DNA of 64,000 nucleotides from Arenibacter sp. F20364 (lineage in GTDB: Bacteria > Bacteroidota > Bacteroidia > Flavobacteriales > Flavobacteriaceae): contig NZ_JALKBD010000003.1 in NCBI RefSeq assembly GCF_023015905.1, positions 1-64,000 of the forward strand, written 5' to 3'. This document shows positions 27,050 through 34,804 of the stretch, one piece after another. The position numbers and the translations under genes are program-made. A model generated the notes under the pieces. It had not been told where the DNA came from, did not search any database, and worked only from the letters and a program-made list of their open reading frames with translations. Each line of letters opens with the position of its first letter. The first letter of the stretch is position 1.

Positions 27050-28423
27050 ATGGTAGATGCCAAGATCCTTGTAATAGACGACAATAAAAGTGTCCTGAGC
27101 GCTTTGGAAATACTTTTGCAATTTGAATATTCCAGCATTAGCACCATTTCCAATCCGAATCGGATATCGTCCTTTCCAGATTTGGATAAAATTGATGTTG
27201 TGCTCCTGGATATGAATTTTTCGGCAGGTGTTAATACGGGTAACGAGGGTTTGTTCTGGTTAAAGGAAATCAAAAAAAAAGCCCCAATGACCGCGGTTAT
27301 AATGATGACTGCCTATGGCGCAGTGGAATTGGCAGTCCAGGCTTTAAAGGAAGGAGCATCGGACTTCATTTTAAAACCATGGAACAACGACAAGTTTTTG
27401 GCTACTGTAAAGGCGGCCTTTATGCTTCGCAATTCTCAAAAGGAAATAAATCAACTTAAAAAAAAGGAAAGTAATTTAAAACAGGTCATTAATCAGGACA
27501 AGAATTATATTATTGGTAATTCAAAGGCCTTGAGCACCGTTTTAAACCTCACGAATAAGGTCGCCAAAACCGATGTAAATGTGCTGATTACGGGAGAAAA
27601 TGGCACTGGGAAGGAACTCATTGCCCGTCAGTTGCACAAAATGTCCCCTAGACAAAATGAGGTTTTTATTGCTGTAGATATGGGCTCAATTTCAGAAAAT
27701 TTGTTTGAAAGCGAGTTGTTCGGCCACCTAAGAGGATCTTTTACCGATGCCAAGGAGGATAGAATTGGTAAATTTGAAGCAGCCAATGGAGGCACACTGT
27801 TTCTGGATGAAATAGGAAACCTTTCCTTGCAAATGCAAGCTAAATTGCTTTCGGCCATTCAGAATAAGGTTATAGTGCGAGTGGGCTCCAATGTGTCCAT
27901 TCCGGTAGATATTCGCTTGGTTTGCGCTACCAATTGTAATTTGGAACAAATGGTAACAGATGGGCTGTTTCGCGAAGATCTATTATATCGAATTAACACC
28001 ATACATATAGAGGTACCTCCCTTACGGGATAGAGCGAATGATATTTTGATACTGGCAGATTTCTATTTAAAGAAATTTAGTTCCAAATATGCCAAGCACG
28101 GACTTCGGATAAACGATATTGCAGAGGAAAAATTAAAGCAATATTCTTGGCCGGGCAATGTACGGGAATTGCAACATACCATGGAAAGGGCAGTGATCTT
28201 GTGTGAAGGAAATATTCTGAAACCTACTGATTTTATATTGAATACTAAGTCGTCCACGACCTTAGAGCTAGTGCCAAAGACCTTGGAGGAAATGGAAGAG
28301 ATTATGATCCAAAGCGCCCTGCACAATAATGATGGAAATTACAGTGCCGCTGCCGCACAATTGGGAATATCCAGGCAAACCCTTTATAACAAAATTAAAA
28401 AGCAGGATAATAATGCTGAGTAA
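27050..28423 (+). CDS. Sigma-54-dependent response regulator, NtrC family
   Basis: A 457-residue activator. Residues 1-125 are a receiver with Asp54 in VVLLDMNFS and Lys in ILKPWN. A central AAA+ domain has Walker A GENGTGKE (about 183), Walker B GGTLFLDEIG, and the sigma-54 loop reading GSFTDA instead of GAFTGA, a variant seen in Bacteroidetes. The C-terminal Fis-type HTH is NYSAAAAQLGISRQTLYNKIKK. When phosphorylated by the following kinase it should activate sigma-54 promoters, most likely that of the divergent TolC-MacB operon. Its end overlaps the kinase start by 11 bp. Confidence 0.95.
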   Translation: MVDAKILVIDDNKSVLSALEILLQFEYSSISTISNPNRISSFPDLDKIDVVLLDMNFSAGVNTGNEGLFWLKEIKKKAPMTAVIMMTAYGAVELAVQALKEGASDFILKPWNNDKFLATVKAAFMLRNSQKEINQLKKKESNLKQVINQDKNYIIGNSKALSTVLNLTNKVAKTDVNVLITGENGTGKELIARQLHKMSPRQNEVFIAVDMGSISENLFESELFGHLRGSFTDAKEDRIGKFEAANGGTLFLDEIGNLSLQMQAKLLSAIQNKVIVRVGSNVSIPVDIRLVCATNCNLEQMVTDGLFREDLLYRINTIHIEVPPLRDRANDILILADFYLKKFSSKYAKHGLRINDIAEEKLKQYSWPGNVRELQHTMERAVILCEGNILKPTDFILNTKSSTTLELVPKTLEEMEEIMIQSALHNNDGNYSAAAAQLGISRQTLYNKIKKQDNNAE

Positions 28424-29762
28424 GAATTTTTATTTCCAGACCATAGGCAGGGTAATCTTTATTACCACTACGGCCTTATTGTTTGCTTTTCTAATGGTTG
28501 GGAATAATTATGTTTATGCGTTTTTAATGCTAATTGTCCTTGTATTCCAAGCGTACTATTTAATTAGATATGTAAATGAGACCAATAGAAAAATAGCCTA
28601 TTTCTTTGATGCCATAAAAAACGAGGATTTCACCCTTAGGTTTCCTGAAAAATTGAGTATCAAGTCCCTTGAGGAGCTTAATCACAGCCTCAATATGCTC
28701 AATGAAATGATTCAAAAAATTCATTTAAAGAATAAGACTCAAGAACGTTTTTACCAGGAGATTCTTAAACAGGCCGACATAGGTATTTTGGCCATAAACA
28801 ATAAGGGACATATTCTTTTTGCAAATCCGAGGATTGAGCAGATGATCAATTATACACCACTGAACCACATTAAGCAACTGTCCCAAATTGACGAAAATTT
28901 ATATCTCGTTTTCAGTGAATTAAAACCCTTTGAACGCCGAATGTTCCAGTTGACCAATGAACGGGAAAAAGTAGACTTGACTATAAAGTCCTCCTCCTTT
29001 AATTTGGATGGGCAGGAATTATTATTGGTAGTCATCCAAGATATACATCAGGAATTGGATGAAAAGGAGACCGACTCTTGGACACGACTTATTAGGGTCT
29101 TGACCCATGAAATTATGAATTCCATTACTCCCATTACCTCCATTTCCGATTCCATATTGAAATATTACGCAGTGGGCGACAAAGGACTTGGGGACGTTGT
29201 CGCAAATCAGAAACGTCAGGAGAACACCATTAAGGGCTTGGAAGTCATTAAGGATCAAGGAGCCAATTTAATGAGCTTTGTACAGTCTTACAGAAGCTTT
29301 TTAAATGTTCCGGTACCGGACAAAAAAATTGTAATGGTTCAAAATTTATTGGAAACGGTCAAATTCTTGGTCGGGCAGGACAGGGAATTTTCGAATACTT
29401 CGATTGAATTAGAAATACAATCCCAAGATTTAGAACTTTTTATCGATGAAAAGCAAATCACCCAAGTACTGATCAATCTTTGTAAAAACGCCTTACAGTC
29501 ACTTTCCAATCAAGAAAACAGTTGTATTAAATTGATAGCCGGAACCAATGGGGATGGGCAAAAATACATAGAAGTAAAGGATAATGGCCCAGGGATACCA
29601 CCAGAGTTGATAAATGAAATATTTGTCCCATTTTTTACTACCAAGATTTCAGGAACAGGTGTAGGGCTTAGTCTTTCCAAGCAGATATTGCGCCTGCATG
29701 GCGGCAATTTAAAGTTGATTTCCATCCCCAACATAGAAACTTCTTTCGTACTTATTTTTTGA
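28413..29762 (+). CDS. Membrane sensor histidine kinase
   Basis: Started at MLSKNFYFQTIG (28413; 449 residues), which places two membrane spans at once (VIFITTTALLFAFLMVG; VYAFLMLIVLVFQAYYLI). The frame opens earlier but inside the regulator gene. After the spans come a linker, a PAS-like domain (AINNKGHILFANPRIEQM), a HisKA-like box with His about 232 in VLTHEIMNSITPI, and an ATPase domain: N box INLCKNALQSL, G1 DNGPGIP, F box FVPFFTTK, G2 GTGVGLSLSKQI. There is almost no periplasmic loop, so it may sense membrane state or an intracellular signal. Partner of the 27050 regulator. Confidence 0.92.
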   Translation: MLSKNFYFQTIGRVIFITTTALLFAFLMVGNNYVYAFLMLIVLVFQAYYLIRYVNETNRKIAYFFDAIKNEDFTLRFPEKLSIKSLEELNHSLNMLNEMIQKIHLKNKTQERFYQEILKQADIGILAINNKGHILFANPRIEQMINYTPLNHIKQLSQIDENLYLVFSELKPFERRMFQLTNEREKVDLTIKSSSFNLDGQELLLVVIQDIHQELDEKETDSWTRLIRVLTHEIMNSITPITSISDSILKYYAVGDKGLGDVVANQKRQENTIKGLEVIKDQGANLMSFVQSYRSFLNVPVPDKKIVMVQNLLETVKFLVGQDREFSNTSIELEIQSQDLELFIDEKQITQVLINLCKNALQSLSNQENSCIKLIAGTNGDGQKYIEVKDNGPGIPPELINEIFVPFFTTKISGTGVGLSLSKQILRLHGGNLKLISIPNIETSFVLIF

Positions 29763-30009
29763 ATATCATAGGATAACCATTGTTGTTTTTGCTTAATCGA
29801 TGAAGTACAGTAATATCCGTTGAATTACTTTGATTTGGAAGTGAAATATAATGAGAAGCAAAAACTAGGTATAATAGCTAAGAACTAAGTTGAAAAAGGA
29901 CTATTTTGCTAATACTAAGCATATAAATAAAAATGTTGCAATACATTCCCTTGAGGACGTATGCCATCAATTTCATAAGCCAAAGCGTTGGATTACTAAA
30001 AGGACTAAA

Positions 30010-31944
30010 ATGAAAACCAGAATAATTAAAATGAGAGGCGTACAAAAGTTCATCCAATTTGTTTATAATATAAATTCGGACTCGGTTCATTTAGAAAAAT
30101 ATACGCTAATTATCCTATTTTACCTATTGTTATTGCAACCGGCAAATGGGCAAACAGGCAGCATAAAGGAACCAATACGTTATACAGGAGGCGTGACCAT
30201 TGATCCCACTAGCCATGAAGCTGGATTGAGATATGCTATTGGTGTTCAAAACATTCAAACCATGCGGGCAAACAGAACTCATCCTGAACTGGGTGACGGT
30301 TACGGATGGACCTATAGCCATGCATCAAACCTGGCCTACTGGAATGGGCAGTTCTTTCAACAATATTTAAGTGGAGTTGCAGATGAACATATTTCTCCTG
30401 TGCAAACCCTGCTTATAACTTCAAAAAATGGCAAGGACTGGAGTTTCCCAAAAGTAATTTTCCCTCCTTACGAAGCCCCGCAAGGTGTGAAAATTCCAGA
30501 AGGATCTACGGGTTATATGATGCATCAACGAATGGGGTTTTACGTAGCGCCCAACGGACGTTTTCTTACATTGGCCTTTTATGGTCATACCGAAGACCCG
30601 TTCAGGGAAAATGGCATTGGTCGGGTAGTAAGGGAAATATACAAAGATGGTACCATGGGGCCTATTTATTTTATACGTTATGATAGTGAATCTCCTTGGA
30701 ATGAAACAAATACAACCTACCCTTTTTACAAAAAATCTAAAGATAGGGGCTTTATTGCTGCATGTGATTCCTTGTTAAACGATAAATTGAAGACATTGCA
30801 ATGGTTTGAAGAAGATAATGGGGCAGATGGATTTTATTCCTTTAATAAATCGGAACAGGCTTTTTCATGGTATAGGCGTAATGACGGAAAAACTGTTGGG
30901 CTTTGGAAACATTCCTATGCAGCACTTTCAGACGATGAAGGGCATACATTTTCAGATCCGGTAAAAGTAAATACCCTTGTTATGTCGGGAGGTAAAATGT
31001 GGGGGCAAACAACCGAAGATGGCAACTATGCAATATCGTATAACCCTATAGATAATTCTGAATATCGTTACCCCATGGCTATAGTAACCAGTGAGGATGG
31101 TATTATTTATGATAATTTATTGCTAGTTCAGGCCGAAGTACCTCCTAGACGGTTTTATGGGAGATGGAAAGATTTTGGTCCTTGTTATATGCGGGGTATA
31201 TCACAAGGAAATGGAAATCCACCAGGTGAAGATATGTGGATGACCTATAGTATGAATAAAGAAGATATTTGGATATGCCGTATTCCTGTTCCTATTAAGT
31301 ATAAAGTAACTGAGGATGTTTATGATGATTTTGAAAACTTGACTGTTGGAGGAACAATTACTAACTGGAATACCTATTCTCCAAAATGGGCGAAAATGAG
31401 TTTAATCCAGGAGAAAAATGGAAACAAATGTATAGAAATGAACGATGAAGATCTGTACGACTATAGTCGGGCGATACGTGTTTTTAAAGAAGGCACCGAA
31501 CTTGAGGCAAGTTTTAAAATAAAGGTTCAAAGTATGGACACCACACAATTTGATATAGATGTAACCGATAGGTTTGGTAATAGACCAGTACAAATTACTA
31601 TGGGGAAAGATGGTTTTATAAGAGCATCCAGCGGTTCTGAAATGAAGCCGTTGATGAAATTTGAGGTTGGTAAATGGTATAATTTTAAAATTGAAGTAAA
31701 TACGGCTAACCTAGGGAGTTATTCCTTATTTGTTGACGATACTATGGTATTGGAAAATACACCTACAGTGATGACAGTTAAGTCTATAGAGAGGTTATCT
31801 TTTAGAACCGGTGCCTTTCGTGCTCTGCCCAATAGAGATACCCCTAATGAGGATTTCCATCCTCCGTTAACGGATGCCGATGAGAAACATAATCTTTCGA
31901 GTTATTTAATTGATGATGTTTTTATTTCATCAATTAAAAAATAA
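30010..31944 (+). CDS. Secreted sialidase-fold (BNR-like propeller) protein with C-terminal jelly-roll
   Basis: A start at MKTRIIKMRGV (30010; 644 residues) is chosen from several; the frame opens at a TTG at 29890. A hydrophobic signal (YTLIILFYLLLLQPANGQ) lies unusually far from any ATG. The mature part has propeller-like repeats with exposed 'S.DGk.W' type turns (LLITSKNGKDWSFP, SYAALSDDEGHTFSDP, AIVTSEDGIIYDN), as in sialidase-fold glycosidases and lyases. Residues after about 440 (YDDFENLTVGGTITNWN, then YSLFVDDTMVLENTP) form a LamG/laminin-like jelly-roll. It is probably polysaccharide-active, but no catalytic residues can be assigned. It stands alone without SusCD genes. Confidence 0.65.
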   Translation: MKTRIIKMRGVQKFIQFVYNINSDSVHLEKYTLIILFYLLLLQPANGQTGSIKEPIRYTGGVTIDPTSHEAGLRYAIGVQNIQTMRANRTHPELGDGYGWTYSHASNLAYWNGQFFQQYLSGVADEHISPVQTLLITSKNGKDWSFPKVIFPPYEAPQGVKIPEGSTGYMMHQRMGFYVAPNGRFLTLAFYGHTEDPFRENGIGRVVREIYKDGTMGPIYFIRYDSESPWNETNTTYPFYKKSKDRGFIAACDSLLNDKLKTLQWFEEDNGADGFYSFNKSEQAFSWYRRNDGKTVGLWKHSYAALSDDEGHTFSDPVKVNTLVMSGGKMWGQTTEDGNYAISYNPIDNSEYRYPMAIVTSEDGIIYDNLLLVQAEVPPRRFYGRWKDFGPCYMRGISQGNGNPPGEDMWMTYSMNKEDIWICRIPVPIKYKVTEDVYDDFENLTVGGTITNWNTYSPKWAKMSLIQEKNGNKCIEMNDEDLYDYSRAIRVFKEGTELEASFKIKVQSMDTTQFDIDVTDRFGNRPVQITMGKDGFIRASSGSEMKPLMKFEVGKWYNFKIEVNTANLGSYSLFVDDTMVLENTPTVMTVKSIERLSFRTGAFRALPNRDTPNEDFHPPLTDADEKHNLSSYLIDDVFISSIKK

Positions 31945-32112
31945 TTGCACACATGATCAAAAACCTCAAGCGTCATCTTGGTATGTTTTTGAAATCCTAA
32001 ACCATGTAATATTGCATTTACACAACAGAAAATGCACCGTTCACATCATTTTTATCAATTTCGGCTACCCTTTAAGTATTTTGTCTAGGATTTAACACAC
32101 GAGATACACAGT

Positions 32113-32805
32113 ATGAAATTGAGAAGTATAATTGTAGACGATTCGTCTATGCAGCGAATTGCCGTAGCCAAATTGGTGAACAATCATCCAAACTTGACAT
32201 TGGTAGCCGAGTATAGCAATGCCATTGAAGCAAAAAATGGTATCAAGAATAATAACATCGACCTTATTTTCCTAGATGTAGAAATGCCCATTATCAATGG
32301 CTTTGATCTATTGGAATCCTTGGAAAACCCACCACAGGTAATTTTGATTACGGGTAATCCCAATTATGCGCTTAAGGCTTTTGACTATGACGTAACCGAT
32401 TATCTTTATAAACCCGTTACTGTGGATCGCTTTCATGCCTCCGTTAAAAGAGCCTTGACCAAATATGAGCATATGCAGACGGAGCAAGAGGAGGATGAGT
32501 ATATCTTCGTAAAAAGCAACCTAAAAAAACGCAAAGTTGTCCTAAATGACATCAATTGGATCGAAGCGCTGGGCGATTATATTAAATTGGTAACTCCTGA
32601 AGCCAATATCGTTGTTCTTTCTACAATGAAATCCTTTGAACAACAGTTGCCGGAGGATAAATTTCTAAGGATACACAAATCCTATATCGTGAATTTGGAA
32701 AAAGTAGAAAAGTTCAACAGTAAAAATGTTGAAGTTGCAGGAAAACAGGTACCATTGAGTCGACACAAAAAAACCGAATTGACAGAGGCGCTTTACAACG
32801 TTTAA
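32113..32805 (+). CDS. LytTR-family response regulator
   Basis: A 230-residue regulator. The receiver domain starts MKLRSIIVDDSSMQR, with Asp55 in FLDVEMPIINGFDLL, Thr in LITGNP, and Lys in YLYKPV. A C-terminal LytTR DNA-binding domain has FVKSNLKKRKVVLNDINWIEALGDYIKL, then RIHKSYIVNLEKV. Usually paired with a LytS/YehU-type kinase; none is near, so it is an orphan. A strong terminator follows directly. Target genes cannot be inferred. Confidence 0.95.
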   Translation: MKLRSIIVDDSSMQRIAVAKLVNNHPNLTLVAEYSNAIEAKNGIKNNNIDLIFLDVEMPIINGFDLLESLENPPQVILITGNPNYALKAFDYDVTDYLYKPVTVDRFHASVKRALTKYEHMQTEQEEDEYIFVKSNLKKRKVVLNDINWIEALGDYIKLVTPEANIVVLSTMKSFEQQLPEDKFLRIHKSYIVNLEKVEKFNSKNVEVAGKQVPLSRHKKTELTEALYNV

Positions 32806-32840
32806 AGATTGCCCTCGTATATAGATTAATAACATTAAGG

Positions 32841-32873
32841 AAAGCTATTGGCAGCCATTATGCCAATAGCTTT
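32841..32873 (+). terminator. Rho-independent terminator of the LytTR gene
   Basis: A 13-bp stem (AAAGCTATTGGCA / TGCCAATAGCTTT) with a 7-nt loop followed by a T run, 36 bp after the stop. Confidence 0.93.
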
Positions 32874-33076
32874 TTTTATTTAACTCCTCCCCTATTATAT
32901 GCGATAAATAACTTCTTTTTTTTGGCAATCAGGAAATTTTTGGGGATGCTATATACTCGATTTCAATGAATAGGGAAATGGACTTATTTTTTAGGCTATA
33001 AAATTTATTATTCAAATTATGCAACCTTTTGATTGATAGGCTGTCTTTAAAATATCAATCAAAAAATAGCTAGTTA

Positions 33077-33796
33077 ATGAAAACAAAGTCAATTTACGTT
33101 GTTCTAATAATTTTAGGGAGTATTATCTCGTCCTGTGACCATGAAATTATTAGGGCACGGGGGGAAGTTACCAGTAGAGAGATTAACTTTTCTGGATATT
33201 CAGCGTTAAATGTATCGCACGCCTTCGATACTTATGTTCGATTCTCGGATACGGAAGAAAAAATAGAAATTGAGGCCAACGGGAACCTACACGATAAGAT
33301 CATTGTTGAAATGGTAAATGGCACCTTAAGCATCAGGTTCCGGGACCATATAAACATTAAGGGGAACCCTACCTTAAATGCATATATTGTTACCAAAAGC
33401 ATCAATAATTTTAGTCTATCTGGTGCTTCCAAGGTTACTTTAGAATCTGAATTAGTTGCTACTGAGGTGTTCATAGAACTATTCGGGGCTTCCGAATTTA
33501 CCGGAGAATTGGATTTGGACCAGTTGGACTTGGAAGCAGCTGGGGCTTCATATATCGACATTTTTGGCGAAGTTGATAATTTTGACGTTTCCCTATCTGG
33601 GGCCAGCACCCTTAAGGATTATGATTTAACAGTTGGAGCATTGGACATTGGACTGTCAGGGGCAAGCGATGCCTATCTGTCCGTAGCACAAACAATGGAT
33701 ATTGACGCTTCGGGTGCCAGTAAATTAAGATATAAAGGTAATCCGGAGATCAATAAACTAAAATTGTCAGGGGCTTCGGAAATTATTAGGAAATAA
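33077..33796 (+). CDS. Head GIN domain lipoprotein (DUF2807)
   Basis: A 239-residue lipoprotein: signal MKTKSIYVVLIILGSIISSC with lipobox ISSC. The rest is a beta-helix-like DUF2807 'head GIN' domain with the phrase SGAS or a variant recurring about every 20 residues (FSLSGASKVTL, VSLSGASTLKD, IGLSGASDAYL, LKLSGASEIIR). The family is widespread in Bacteroidetes; its function is unknown, with adhesin-like or envelope roles proposed. It is transcribed alone, 200 bp after a terminator. Confidence 0.92.
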   Translation: MKTKSIYVVLIILGSIISSCDHEIIRARGEVTSREINFSGYSALNVSHAFDTYVRFSDTEEKIEIEANGNLHDKIIVEMVNGTLSIRFRDHINIKGNPTLNAYIVTKSINNFSLSGASKVTLESELVATEVFIELFGASEFTGELDLDQLDLEAAGASYIDIFGEVDNFDVSLSGASTLKDYDLTVGALDIGLSGASDAYLSVAQTMDIDASGASKLRYKGNPEINKLKLSGASEIIRK

Positions 33797-33802
33797 TAGC
33801 AG

Positions 33803-34130
33803 TGGGATTGGTTAGCCAAAGACAGCTGTAGTTTGTTAGAATAATCATGAATTTTACTGAACTGCCCCCGAATTGGTTTCCATGTTTTTTCCTCTTCTTT
33901 TCTGTACATTGCTTTAATAGACACTTTTTTTTCAGGAAGTTTTGAAGGGATCGAACTGGAAATTATTGTTATGCCATTCTTCTTAATCTAATATGTGAGC
34001 CTGCCCTTATCCTCTTAGAGATTCACTTCAATATCCCCATTGGGCGCTTTAAAGGATTTATTATCCTTGGGCTTACTGGAATTAAGTCCAATGATAACAA
34101 CTAACAGCAATTCAATTTTTTGGCAACCAT
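33803..34130 (-). pseudogene. N-terminal remnant of a GH97 glycoside hydrolase
   Basis: One minus-strand frame reads ELLLVVIIGLNSSKPKDN, a former lipoprotein signal with the lipobox Cys now Ser, then SFKAPNGDIEVNL, stop, EDKGRLTY, stop, IKKNGITIISSS, and finally TWKPIRGQFSKIHDYSNKLQ. The order 'SPNG.i.v...edGk.tY.i..nGk.ii' followed by 'tWkpvwGe.seir.hyNel' is the start of GH97 (SusB-like alpha-glucosidase) proteins. Two in-frame stops and internal deletions show decay, and the catalytic domain is absent. No functional product is expected. Confidence 0.65.
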
Positions 34131-34170
34131 ACTAATTGGTTTAATCTTTTTTTATCGCGATACGCGGGGT

Positions 34171-34219
34171 TACTAGGTCTATTCTAGTAGAAAGGCCTGC
34201 CTCAGTCGGTCAGGCAGGC
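34171..34219. repeat. Double-palindrome repeat, divergent third copy
   Basis: TACTAG...CTAGTA (34171-34189) followed by GCCTGCCT...AGGCAGGC (34195-34219). The two-palindrome order and the CCTGCCT/AGGCAGG arms match the 56-bp repeats at 18130 and 37505, but the first palindrome differs. Confidence 0.5.
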
Positions 34220-34762
34220 TTGCACCTAGGTAGTTTACTGCTTTGAACAATAATCTCATATTGGAAATTGTAAATTCTATTATTAAGAAGTTCAGCTACA
34301 CTTAGGCCCTAAAACAGCAAATTTAGAGTCGGTACCTATCTTTTCTAATTGGGAAAAGGACCATTCCCCATACATTTTTACTGTTTTAATGGTAGCCTCC
34401 TATATATTTTAATTATTTAGTATATACATAGATTTTATGGATGTGGTGTATGACATCCAAGAAGGACAGGTAACCAAATCTTTTTTTTCGTTTTCCTAGA
34501 GCAACTTCAAACTTCAGGATCTTTTTATTTTCATTCTTTAACTCTTTTTGGTATTTGTAACACCCAATAGTTTCCGAAGGGTATCCAATAGTGCTTAGGT
34601 TTAATTAGTATAACAATAAGAATATTAACGTGTACTAAAATTTCCATAAAATTAATATTAAATCGATGTAGGCACAAAAAATACCATTAATTGAATTAAT
34701 ATTGGTTGTATATATTCCATTATTGATGAAATTTTGCAGTGTAATAATATTTTTTCCTTTTT

Positions 34763-34778
34763 ACGCAAACGATTGCGT
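34763..34778. promoter_or_regulatory. Candidate LacI-family operator upstream of ppsA
   Basis: ACGCAAACGATTGCGT is a 16-bp palindrome around a central CG with one mismatched pair. It closely resembles the PurR/LacI-type consensus ACGCAAACGTTTGCGT. It ends 26 bp before the ppsA start codon, where a bound repressor would block transcription or elongation. Confidence 0.6.
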
Positions 34779-34804
34779 TAAGAATAACTAACCTGGCAAG
34801 TGAT

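Larger units (their letters stand above)
33797..34804. other. 1-kb region without intact genes
   Basis: Besides the GH97 remnant, a palindromic repeat (34171-34219) and the operator before ppsA, a minus-strand stretch at about 34300-34400 reads as a protein fragment (TIKTVKMYGEWSFSQLEK), possibly the tail of another glycosidase. I cannot assign it. The region looks like the scar of a lost carbohydrate locus. Confidence 0.45.
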
